From: Sorex araneus
Taxonomy: Eukaryota > Chordata > Mammalia > Eulipotyphla > Soricidae
Assembly (NCBI RefSeq): GCF_027595985.1
Contig: NC_073313.1
Span: 116,800,552-116,864,551, forward strand
DNA: 64,000 bases
Direction: 5' to 3'
This document shows, piece after piece, positions 35,976 through 46,071 of this stretch. A program made the position numbers and the translations under genes. Position 1 is the stretch's first letter. The number at the start of each line of letters is the position of its first letter. Under the pieces are notes generated by a model, which ran no database searches, had not been told where the DNA came from, and was given only the letters and a program-made list of their open reading frames with translations.

Positions 35976-36149
35976 TTCTTTCTTTTTTTTTTTTTTTGCT
36001 TTTTGGGTCACACCCAGCGATGTTCAGGGATTACTCCTGGCTCATACAGTCAGGAATTAGTCCTGGTGGTGCTTGGGGGACCATATGGGATGCTGGGAAT
36101 CGATCCCGGGTCTGCTGCGTGCAAGGCAAATGCCCTACCCGTTATGCCC
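35976..36149 (-). repeat. Type A SINE, reverse, head end lost
   Basis: Duplication catgaagctcttttt and catgaagttcttgtt. The last head bases (gctatcgctccag) are missing. Confidence 0.92.
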
Positions 36150-36177
36150 CATGAAGTTCTTGTTATTTCTATTTTTA

Positions 36178-36360
36178 AATTTGGGGGCCACACTCAGCAG
36201 TGCTCAGGACTTCCTCCTGACTCTGCACTGAAGGAACTCTCCTGGCGGTTCCTGGTTCCTGGGGAAACATCAGGTGCCAGGGATCAACTCTGAGTCAAAT
36301 GTGTGCAAGGAAATCTCCCTACTTGCAAGCACCCTACTCACTCAAGATCTCCCTAGCTCC
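36178..36360 (-). repeat. Old SINE, reverse
   Basis: ttgggggccacactcagcag; small insertion ggttcctggttcctggg. Confidence 0.75.
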
Positions 36361-36419
36361 CCCCACCCCATTTTCAAAAGTTACCCTTGCAGTTTTAAGT
36401 GCATTGTCTTAAGGTGGTT

Positions 36420-36545
36420 GCCTTTCAAATGTAGATCAGGGGTCACTTCTGGCAATTCTTGAATGCCATATAATGCTGAGATCCAACCCAGGGCTCCTAC
36501 ATGCCGAGTATATATTCAAACCCTTTATATCATCTTCCTGGTCCC
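36420..36545 (-). repeat. Old SINE fragment, reverse
   Basis: aggggtcacttctggcaatt and gatccaacccagggctcc. Confidence 0.55.
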
Positions 36546-36709
36546 TTATGTACTTTTAAAATCCCCTTGCACAAAACATTTCTTGTTACACACAGATTTA
36601 CTTTGCTCTTTAGAAGATCCATAGTAGCCCATGGTGGTGGTAAACCATAAATAAATCATCTCTACCTCTATAGATGAATCTTTAGGTTGTCTTCTTGTAC
36701 AAAGTTACT

Positions 36710-36888
36710 TTTTTTTTTTTTTTGCTTTTTTTGGGTCACACCCGGCGATGCACAGGGGTAACTCCTGGCTCTTCACTCAGGAATTTCTACTGGCGGTGCT
36801 CAGGGGACCATATGGGATGCTGGGATTCGAACCCGGGTCGGCCACGTGCAAGGCAAATGCCCTACCCTCTGTGCTATCGCTCCAGCCC
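36710..36888 (-). repeat. Type A SINE, reverse
   Basis: Young copy; duplication tacaaagttact on both sides. Confidence 0.96.
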
Positions 36889-36927
36889 CTACAAAGTTAC
36901 TTTTGTATGTAGATATGAGGAAGATAT

Positions 36928-37099
36928 TTTTTTTTTCTTTTTGGGTCACACCCGGCGATGCACAGGGGTTACTCCTGGCTCTGCACTCAGGAATTACTCC
37001 TGGCGGTGCCCAGGGGACCATATGGGATGCTGGGAATCGAACCCGGGTCGACCGCGTGCAAGGCAAACGCCCTACCCGCTGTGCTATTGCTCCAGCCCC
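36928..37099 (-). repeat. Type A SINE, reverse
   Basis: A second young copy about 40 bases on; duplication gaggaagatattttt on both sides. Independent insertion, since its duplication differs from its neighbour's. Confidence 0.96.
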
Positions 37100-37171
37100 T
37101 GAGGAAGATATTTTTAGGAGTGGAATTGTTGCTTCAGTGGATTTGTGCTTAAAATTTTCATTTTTTTTATT

Positions 37172-37306
37172 TCTTGGTTTGGGGGCCACACCTGACAGTG
37201 CTTGACTCCAAGATTGGTGCTCAGGGATGCCTCCCACAGTACCTGGGAATCATGAATTATGGGGATTAAACCAGGGCTCCCTTCTTTGAGCTATCTCTCA
37301 GGTCCT
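37172..37306 (-). repeat. Old SINE, reverse
   Basis: tttgggggccacacctgacag; ccagggctcccttctttgag. Confidence 0.65.
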
Positions 37307-37334
37307 TTTTTTTTTAAAAAAAAAAAAAGCTAAT

Positions 37335-37512
37335 GGGGGCTGGAGCAATAGCACAGTCGGTAGGGTGTTTGCCTTGCATGAGGCCGACCCGGGTTCGATT
37401 CCCAGCATCCCATATGGTTCCCTGAGCACCAGCAGGAGTGATTCCTGAGTGCAGAGCCAGGAGTAACCCCTGTGCATCACCAAGTGTGACCCAAAAAGAA
37501 AAAAAAAAAAAG
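37335..37512 (+). repeat. Type A SINE
   Basis: Young copy; flanks aaaaaaaagctaatgg and aaaaaagctactgg indicate the duplication. Confidence 0.95.
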
Positions 37513-37884
37513 CTACTGGTAAGTTAATGGTTACCAGGTTTTCTTAGGAAACTTATCATATCTTGGAAACTGGCAAAAAAAAAATGTGAAGATACTAATG
37601 ATATGAGACTTAGGGCAGTGTCACTTTATCAGATGATTTTGTAATCCTCTAAGGTACCCGTAGATCTTTTTTGGAAGGTAATTATGGCTTATTCCATTAA
37701 AGCAATGATTGTATCCAATCAGTCATTTTCTTCCTCTGAAAAATAAGCCTTTCATGGCTCATTTGTTAGCACCTCATACTCTATCCATCTTTATTTTTTT
37801 CTATAAATATTTTATACTGGGAATTAAATAATGTCAGTTAGCCTTATTCTTGGCATTTGTGATTCCTATTTTTCCCTTTGAAAA

Positions 37885-38232
37885 AAAGATACAGTTCAAA
37901 GAGTTGGAGTGCATGCTTTGCATGCAGGAGATGCATGTTCCATCCCCTGCATGGCCTGGTCCCCAGACACCACCAGGAGTAGCACTGCACTGCCATAGCA
38001 CTGCCGTCCTGTAGCAGTGCTGTCCCGTTGTTCATTGATTTGCTCGAGCGGGCACCAGTAACGTCTCCATTGTGAGATTTGTTGTTACTGATTTTGGCAT
38101 ATTGAATACGCCACAGCTAGCTTGCCAGGCTCTGCCATGCGGGCGGGCGGGATTCTCTTGGTAGCTTGCTAGGCTCACCAGGAGTAACATGAACAAGTTC
38201 CTGAGCACCTCAGGGTGTGAGCCAAAGCCACA
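37885..38232 (+). repeat. Old SINE split by a type B fragment
   Basis: Left part 37885-37985 (gagttggagtgcatgctttg...caccaccaggagtag) and right part 38173-38232 (caccaggagtaacatgaac...cagggtgtgagcc). Between them lies a reverse type B body. caccaggagta occurs at both edges as target duplication. Confidence 0.8.
37986..38172 (-). repeat. Type B SINE fragment without tRNA-like head, reverse
   Basis: cactgccgtcctgtagcagtg, tcgagcgggcaccagtaacg, gcttgccaggctctgcca; the head and B box are missing, a 5' truncation typical of reverse transcription. Confidence 0.88.
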
Positions 38233-38389
38233 ACAAAACCAAAAGCCTTTATATCTGATTGTGAAGATATATAGTCAATGCTCCAAATCTGGACAGTTTA
38301 CCTCAATGCTCTTATTGTCTTCACAAATGTTTTTGCTTCCTTTCACATTTTGTTTACCTTTACAATATCCTTCAAAAATTAGCTAACAG

Positions 38390-38562
38390 GGGCTGGAGCA
38401 ATAGCACAACGGGTAGGACGTTTGCCTTGCACGCGGCCGACCTGGGTTCAATCCCCGGCATCCCATATGGTCCCCCAAGCACCGCCAGGAGTAATTCCTC
38501 AGTGCAAAGCCAGGAGTAACCCCTGAGCATCGCTGGGTGTGACCCAAAAAGAAAAAAAATAG
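38390..38562 (+). repeat. Type A SINE
   Basis: Full copy; duplication tagctaaca on both sides. Confidence 0.95.
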
Positions 38563-38564
38563 CT

Positions 38565-39015
38565 AACATTTCTCAGAATAATCTAGCATTCCTGAGAAAA
38601 GAAAGTGAAAACCCTTAGATCATTTTTATCACATCTGGAATATTTTTCATGTAAGATCAATTTACCTACTTTTGGTGAGTGTATACTTTTGTGAGATTTT
38701 GCACATACTTCTACTACATGTAAAGCAGTTTCCCTTCATATACATTTCACAGCCTTTATTTTCTTATACAGAGGAATAAACCCATTATCCAATGCCATAT
38801 TTGCTCATTTTACTCCTGATTATTGTCATCTTTATCCAAATAAATCTGTCAATTAAGATTGTTTTCATGCAGATTATAAATACCTTGCTTGCATGTTATT
38901 ATCTAGATATCCCAGCTTTGTCTAAAAGAAAAACTAAAGGTCTTTCTACAATATATTCTCTTACACAAAAGAAGAGAATACACACATTAAGAGGGAAAGG
39001 GAGGGAGAGGTAATC
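38565..39015. other. KLHL13 large intron, nothing recognised
   Basis: AT-rich, no repeat or exon identified. Confidence 0.5.
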
Positions 39016-39017
39016 AA

Positions 39018-39175
39018 TGTGGCTGAGCAACAGACCAACTGCCTGTAAACATGGGGCCAAGTGTTCAATCACTGCCACCTCTCCACATGCAGAGTGCAAG
39101 TCACGTGACACTGCTCTTTGGGATCTCCTGCAAATCACACCCAAGTGTGTGTAACCCGCCCCCACCCCCAAAACA
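39018..39175 (+). repeat. Old SINE, forward
   Basis: ggctgagcaacagaccaactg and gttcaatcactgccacctc; low similarity. Confidence 0.45.
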
Positions 39176-39289
39176 ACCGCAGAGAAGGGAAGAGGGGAAC
39201 ATTAGAAGGAAAGGGAGGTTCATTGTCCGCATTTTCTGCAATTCTTGTCTTTCTTCAGGATGTCTACTTTTGCTATCAAATCTCTTTCT

Positions 39290-39472
39290 TTCTTTTTTTT
39301 TTTCTTCTATTTTTGTGTCACACCTGGCGATGCTCAGGGATTACTCCTGGCTCTGCACTCAGGAACTACTCCTGGTGGTGCTCTGGGGACCACATGGGAT
39401 GGCAAGGATCTAACCCAGGTCCACTGTGTACAAGGTAAATGCCCTACCTGCTGTATTATCTCTCCGGCCCCG
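39290..39472 (-). repeat. Type A SINE, reverse
   Basis: Duplication gctatcaaatct and gctactaaatct. Confidence 0.94.
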
Positions 39473-39499
39473 CTACTAAATCTTATAAATCTCTTTAGT

Positions 39500-39590
39500 A
39501 TTTTTTTGTGTGTGGTGCCAGGAATTGAATCCAGGGCTTTATACATGCAAAATGTGCGCTTTATGGCTTTATGACTGAGCTATCATTTTA
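39500..39590 (-). repeat. Decayed tRNA-like SINE head, reverse
   Basis: gtgccaggaattgaatccaggg, tacatgcaaaatgtgcgc. Confidence 0.55.
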
Positions 39591-39600
39591 TTCTCTATAC

Positions 39601-39774
39601 GTTTTTTTTTTCTTTTTGAATCACACCCGGCAATGCACAGGGGTTACTCCTGACTCTGCACTCAGGAATTACCCCTGGCGGTGCTCAGGGGACCATATGG
39701 GATGCTGGGAATCGAACCCGGGTCGGCTGCATGCAAGGCAAACGCCCTACCCACTGTGCTATTGCTCCAGCCCC
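39601..39774 (-). repeat. Type A SINE, reverse
   Basis: Young copy; flanks ctctatacgtttttt and ctctatacatttttt are the duplication. Confidence 0.96.
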
Positions 39775-40119
39775 TCTCTATACATTTTTTAACTCGTAAA
39801 ATTTCCTCATTTAACTTAGGAAAAAACTCCTAAATATAAGCCTGCATGCTTAAAAATGTGTGCTTTATTAAAAAATAATTTTCTTCCATCAAACTTTTAA
39901 TTATTTTTATCAAATTTCTGTTAACCTTACTTTTTTCAAATGACACTACATATCCATATAGTTCTGTCTTACATAAAATTGCTCAAAAGTTTCCAGCGAA
40001 CTTTTTAGAGTGTCCTTAAAATTGTTTCTATTATTTTTATCTTTTCTGGAGTTCGGGGGTCATGTTAGATGTGCTCAGGGCTATGCCCAGCCACATGCTA
40101 GGGTTTAGGGGTAGCTGTT

Positions 40120-40283
40120 GGTTTGGGGGCAACATTTGATGATGCCCAGAGCTTATTTCTGGCTCTACACTCAGGAATTAGTCCCGGTGGTGCTTGGGGA
40201 ACCATATAGAGTACTGGGGATAGAACCTGGTTCTGTTGCATGCAAGGCAAGCTTCCTACCCTCTGTACTCTCTCTCCAGCTCC
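40120..40283 (-). repeat. Type A-like SINE, reverse, older
   Basis: tttgggggcaacatttgatg, head ctctctccagctcc. A further old piece may precede it at 40050-40110. Confidence 0.82.
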
Positions 40284-40289
40284 TGTTCT

Positions 40290-41410
40290 CAATTTCTTTA
40301 ATATTTCCCTTTTTCTTGCCTATAAATCTTAATACCCCCTTTAAAAAATTCTTCACATTCTTTTTGTGGAAGCAGGGAAATGTGTAATTTTTTTAAAAAG
40401 TCTCTTCTTTATTTTAAACATACTCAATGATTACAACTTCAAATACTATTAAATAAGGGAGGTACAATTATAATACCCTAAAGAACTAAAACACTTTAAA
40501 TGAGTTTGATGTAGTTTTAAATGGTCATTTTAAAAATAGAAGGGGACATGTGTTGACATTATATAACTATATTATAGCAGCCAGATGAGCTACAAATAAT
40601 TTAGACCTAAAGTTGGTTGGATGTCAATAGCTTTCAAATGAAATGAAATGTCCTTGTAAAAGAAGCTAGATTGGTGCTTTCAAGTACTACAAAGCAATCT
40701 GTCAAGTAAATCTTTCCACTAAATTTTGCATCTGAAACAATGCATAATCTAGTTTTGATCAGTGTAATTTCCAAAAGGAAGTGGAGCAAAAAGAAAATAT
40801 ATCCTGAGAAAAGCAATAAAAATTATTAATGGAAAATGTTTTATGAATAAATATTAAGTAACTAAAGAAGAGACAGCCATGCAGCCTTTAAATAAATGTA
40901 ATAGATTTGATCAAAACAGTCCCATGCTCATGCCTTATTGAGACTTTTCTTCAGTTAATTCAGAGAACAGAAAAGATTCAGATGCATATTTAAGGTAAAA
41001 GCAATGCATAGATTATATATAAATTTACATAAATATTAACTAAACTTTGTTCTCATTACATGACACTACCTGTAATTAAAAAAACCTTCAATGACTTTCT
41101 ATTACATATTAAAATATAACCCCTTTCAGCTCTGGCTGCAACTCAACTGTTAACCTTGTTTTCCAGATTTCCCTAGTACTCATACTTCTGAACAATTTTA
41201 TCAAATTATTCCCTACACTGTCACATTGGGAAAATCCAGGCTGAGTCCTTTGGTTCTATTCAGGCAATTTCAAGGCAGTGTTGGTGAAAACAGTTGATGC
41301 CTCAAACTCTGAGGAAAGAGGAATGTTCTTTAAAAGAATTTGTGACAGTTTCTGAGAATACCTGTCTGAATTTGCACCAGGAAAAGGGATTAGTCCTAGA
41401 ATATGTATGG
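40290..41410. other. KLHL13 large intron, nothing recognised
   Basis: About 1.1 kb AT-rich; no repeat or exon identified. Confidence 0.55.
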
Positions 41411-41414
41411 TAGA

Positions 41415-42087
41415 GCAGGATTCTCTGCAGAGTCTCTTCCTCGAGCACCTGGCTGTCTTCCCCAGGGCCCTTCGAAGGGGATGGGCTTCAGCTTCCCTCC
41501 CTGCCCCTAGCAGAGCTCCCGTGGCTGAAGACCTCTGGAGCCTTAGCTACAGCCATGCTCAAGGCCCCTCTCCACATGTTCGGACTAGCCTCACGCATGA
41601 GGGTACCGGCAGAAGAACCCAGGTGTATGGGATCCGGGGCTGAGACCTCCAAGCCTGCTCGGATCGGGACTGAGCCTCTTCCGCCCAGATTTCCCATTTT
41701 CCAGTAGCTAGGCGGTCACAACAAGAGACTGCCCCTGGCGCTGTGTAATCCCACCAACAGCCAACATCAAGAGACTTAAAACCAAGCTCCTGGAAGCATT
41801 TTATAGTCTAGTTCTCCCTCTGGGAGAACCTCGCAAGCTACCAAGAGTTTCCTGCCCACATGGGAGAGCTTCTCAAACTCCCCATGGTGTATTCATATGC
41901 CAAAACCAGTAACAATGATGGGTCTCATTCCCCTGACCCTGAAAGAGCCTCCAATGCGGCTCCATTGGAAAGGACGAGTAAAGAGAGGCTGCTAAAATCT
42001 CAGGGCTAGGACGAATGGAGACGTTACTGAGACCGCGCGATAAATTTGACGATCAACGGGATGATGATGATGATGATGATGATGATG
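41415..42087 (+). repeat. Type C repeat, about 670 bp, (GAT)n tail
   Basis: The longest copy. It starts near caggattctctgcagagtct and ends in (GAT)n at about 42060-42087. It aligns along its length with the 1978 copy, differing by scattered substitutions. The TATA-like motif of the other copies is altered here to gacttaaaacc. Confidence 0.85.
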
Positions 42088-42149
42088 AGAGCAGGATTAA
42101 TGAAGTTACAAACCTAAAGCAGCTGGTTATTTGAAAACTTCTGTAAAAC

Positions 42150-43400
42150 TGGTAAAACTCTATCCAGATAATTAAGGAAAAAAGAAAGGCCATACAAATT
42201 ACCAATACAAGGATTGATAGAATTAATTTCATAAGAGTGTCTATCCATACAAAGAGATAACAAGGAAATATGAGCAACTACATACTAAAAAATTTGAAAT
42301 ATCAGTTGAAACAAATTATCTGAAAGACATAGCAACTAAAAATTACTCAAGGAAAAATATTTACCTGAATGTCTATGTCTTCCATAAAATTGAATTTTCA
42401 ATGGCAAATTCTATCAAATATTTAAGAAAGAAACAACAGCAACTCTACACAAACACATACAGAAAATTCAGAGGGAACACATCCCAACTCATGCTACAAG
42501 GCCAGTATTTTCCTAGTACCAAAAATCAGAAAGATAATAAAATTAAGACCCAAATTTCTCATGAGGTAGAAGCAAATATTCCCAAATTTCTAGAAAATCT
42601 AATATAATATGGTATAAAACAGATACAACATCAAAACTATGGTGTTGCAGTGCATAGTTGCTTTATTATTTTTAAAAATCAATCAATATAATTCAAAATA
42701 TAAAGATACTAAAAAATGAAAAAGGTGAGATGATCCTAATAGTTGAAACTGAAAAAGCATCTGAAAAAACCCAGCATGATTTCTTAATTTCTTCTTTCTT
42801 TCAGATATGCATGACAAGGGCTTTACCTCTGAGCCACATTCCTAGCTCCCAATAGTATTTCTGATTTAAAGCCAAACCAAACAAAAAGAAAACAACTCTT
42901 AGAAAACTAGAAACAGGGGGCTAGAGTGGTAGTATAGCAGGGAGGGTACTTGTGTTGTACACAGCTGACCCAGGTTAAATTCTCAGCATCCCATTTGGTC
43001 CCTTCATCCTTGGTAGAAGTGGTCCCTGAGCACAGAACCAGGAGTAAGCCTTGCACACCTCTGGGTTTGGGGCTGAAGCAAACAAAGCAAAACAAAAAGA
43101 GAAAACCAGGAACAGAAAAGAATGTCCTCAAATCTATAGTAAATGGTGAAAAAAAGAGAGTATCATCCTCTACAAGCTAGAATGAAGCAAGAGTGTACAC
43201 TTAAAGCGTTTCTATTCAATATTCTTCTGCAATTTTTAGCCAGTGCAAGAAAGCAAGAAAAAGAAATTGAATGCATAAGATTAGACAGGAAAAATTAAAC
43301 GCTATGTAAATAAACAACTAATATCTAGAAAATTATACAGAATCTTAAAATAAAAGTCCTAGAACCAATATCCTTTAACAATGTTGCAAGGTAAAATATG
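42150..43400 (+). repeat. Decayed L1 ORF2 fragment, SINE-interrupted
   Basis: The order catcccaactcatgctacaaggccag (plus) ... aatgtcctcaaatctatag ... tattcaatattcttctgcaa ... gccagtgcaagaaagcaagaaaaag follows the reverse-transcriptase part of L1 ORF2. Many stops; no function. Confidence 0.65.
42915..43100 (+). repeat. Type A SINE inside L1, older
   Basis: gggggctagagtggtagtat; CAAA tail. Confidence 0.88.
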
Positions 43401-43409
43401 CAACATCAA

Positions 43410-43637
43410 TCACTGTCACTGTCATCCTGCTCATCGATTTGCTCGAGCAGGCACCCATAAAGTCTCCATTGTGAGAGTTGTTGTTACTGTTTTTGGCATA
43501 TCAAATATGCCACAGGTAGCTTGCCAGGCTCTGCGTGCGGGCGAGATATTCTTGGTAGCTTGCCAGGCTTTCTGAGAGGGGCAGAGGAATCGAACCCAGA
43601 TCGGCTGCGTGCAAGGCAAACGCCCTACCCGCTAAAC
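43410..43637 (-). repeat. Type B SINE, reverse, head truncated
   Basis: Begins in atcactgtcactgtcatcc tail repeats and runs to the B box (gaatcgaacccagatcgg), but stops at cctacccgct before the A box. Confidence 0.92.
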
Positions 43638-43644
43638 TGTAATA

Positions 43645-43912
43645 AACTACTGTAGCACTATAGCACTGTTGTCCCATTGTTCTTGTTCATCGATTTGGTC
43701 GAGTGGGCACCAGTAATGTCTCCATTGTGAGACTTGTTGTTACTGGTTTTGGCATATCGAATATGCCACGGGGAGCTTGCCAGGCTTTGCGGTGCGGACG
43801 GAATATTCTCGGTAGCTTGCAGGGCTCTATGAGAGGGATGAAACAATCAAACCCGGGTCGGTCGGTTGTGTGCAAGGCAAACGCTCTACCTGCTGTGCTA
43901 TCACTCCAGCCA
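43645..43912 (-). repeat. Type B SINE, reverse
   Basis: Complete copy directly beside the previous one: tail gtagcactatagcactg, head ctatcactccagcc. The head-to-tail pair in one orientation may reflect insertion of one into the tail repeats of the other. Confidence 0.93.
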
Positions 43913-44039
43913 TTAGCATATATTAAGTACAACTAATTACAAATTAAAATTTCATTTCACATATTATTTGACATCACTTGGCATGTTATATATTCTCTCT
44001 CATTTCAATGCAAAGTAACAACAACAAAAAAATCAGAGT

Positions 44040-44660
44040 AAAGAACACTAAAGTTAATGTAGGTAAGTAGACAGGGAAGGGCCCACGGCAATGGAATTCC
44101 TAGAATGTAATAAAACCATTAGTCCAAAGCTGCAAAGAGCCCAGCTTGTAAGTTCAGGCCTGATTAAAACTTTCACCTGGAGCCAGCAACAGACCCAGAA
44201 AAGGTTGGACCCCCCCAGCGCCAGCAGGAACAAAAGGCCAGAAAAGGAATCTCAAAGAAGACCATAGACCACGCCCAACTCTATCCCCATGGCAACCATC
44301 CTAGCAACTGACTCTTACCTACCTAGAAGCCCCACAGGGGACACCTGGGGAGAAACCCTATAAAAGCCACCTTGAACAAAGGAAGGACCAGCATATGCTG
44401 CTGGAGCCCATGTGCTGCTTGTGCCCATATGACCAAGCAAATGTGTCGCCTGCATCTTCCCTCTTGAGATGTGTACTTTCATGCTTGCCTATCTTGCTAA
44501 GGTATGTGTAGGGGTTCCCTCCGCCTCTGGAGAAGCCCGTGTTCTCCCATGAGCACATGACTCTCTCTCACACTTTCTATCCCTCCTTCCCCTTCTTAAA
44601 CCTCCAGAAAAAAAATCTGCATTTACTTTACTACTCTACTCCTGAAATTCCTTTCTGAAA
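44040..44660 (+). mobile_element. Solitary LTR-like element with TATA box
   Basis: About 600 bp of composition unlike its surroundings, with a canonical CCTATAAAAGCC at about 44356-44367, GC-richer 5' part and pyrimidine-rich 3' part. No SINE inside. This is the layout of an endogenous retroviral LTR (U3-TATA-R-U5). Ends and family are not resolved, and no viral gene is beside it. Confidence 0.55.
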
Positions 44661-44673
44661 GAAAGATAAAGAA

Positions 44674-44868
44674 TCTGAGGCTGGACCAATAGCACAGAGG
44701 GTAGCGCATTTGCCTTGCACGTGGCTGAGCCGGGTTCGATTCCCAGCATCCCATATGGTCCCCCGAGCACCGCCACGGGTAATTCCTGAGTTCATGAGCC
44801 AGGAGTAACCCCTGTGCATCACCGGGTATGACCCACAAAAAAGCAAAAAAAAAAAAAAAAAGGCTAAA
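44674..44868 (+). repeat. Type A SINE
   Basis: Duplication aaagataaagaatct and aaagataaaaaatct. Confidence 0.95.
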
Positions 44869-45152
44869 AAAGAAAGATAAAAAATCTGTAAATCCTGGGT
44901 AAGGCATAGGACTTACTTTCCAGATTTTCTCAGTCCTAACTTTCCCAGACATTCCTTGAGTGGCAGAGGGATATCAGGAGAAAGTGACCATCTCTCTCCT
45001 CTCCTCCTCACATAAGCCACCCGTGGGGGGCGCACCAACTTCAAAGTGGTTCCACAAAGAAATGTGTGGACTCTCTTCAGCTTACATCCTAAAGATATAT
45101 ACTGAATTGAAAGTAATGGAATAATCTATCTCCAAGAAATATTACATGCTCT

Positions 45153-45336
45153 TGGGGCTGGAGTGATAGTATAGCGGGTAGGGCGTTTGCCTTGCACCCG
45201 GCCGACCCAGGTTCAAATCCCAGCATCCCATATGGTCCCCTGAGCACCGCCAGGGGTGATTCCTGAGTGCATGAGCCAGGAGTGACCCCTGTGCATTGCT
45301 AGGTGTGACCCAGAAAGCAAAAAAGAAAAAAAAAGG
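45153..45336 (+). repeat. Type A SINE
   Basis: Full young copy; flanks aatattacatgctc and aatattacatcatgctc mark the insertion. Confidence 0.95.
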
Positions 45337-46071
45337 AATATTACATCATGCTCTCTTCTCTCTATTCTTGAAATTAGGAAAACTAAAATAAAGAAGCATT
45401 TTGTCTCCTATAAAATAAAACATTATAAAATAATTGTCTCTTATATGCTAATATTATATTTTAGAACTGTTTCTTTTATAACAATAAAATTTTAAAATAG
45501 GATACAGATCATAAAAACGTTAAGCAAGCTAACAATTACCTTAGGATAGGCATTTCATGAAGCTAGTGCACTGGAAAGCATCAGAAATTTATTTCTTGAG
45601 ATTACCCATATCTTTAACAGTCTATTAGGTAGTCTATTAGCTTGGGACTGTAAAATTATATTTTTCATTGACTTTACAAATAACATAAGACAAAAAAACA
45701 AACATAAATATAATGGAGGGAAATGTGATGCAATGCCATTTCAAAGAGGCATTTTAAATTGGTCATTCAGATTATCAAAATATATTACTTTTTGTAAATA
45801 CCTGATCTTGATTCATGGTTGCTGGCCAGAGCTTCCAAAGCTTTAGGATTTCCTAAACATCAAGACAGTTAAAGTATTTCTTGTTATGTTATAGATGATA
45901 TTTTTGGAAAACACATGATGAGCGTTGGTTGTCAGGGAAATCAATGTGGATAGAGGTTGAGACTGTCAGTCCTACACCCTAATTTCATGGAAATGGTAAA
46001 GAGCTGGAAAGGAAATTAAGTTGCTAGTGATCAATGATTTAATTAATCATGTCTATATAATGAGGCTCCTT

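Noticed and set aside
36695..37237. Recurrent 60-145 codon frames with words like GSHPAMHRGYSWLCTQELLLAVL
   Set aside because: The same peptide appears at dozens of sites because the type A SINE happens to be open in several frames. It is a SINE translation, not a gene family.
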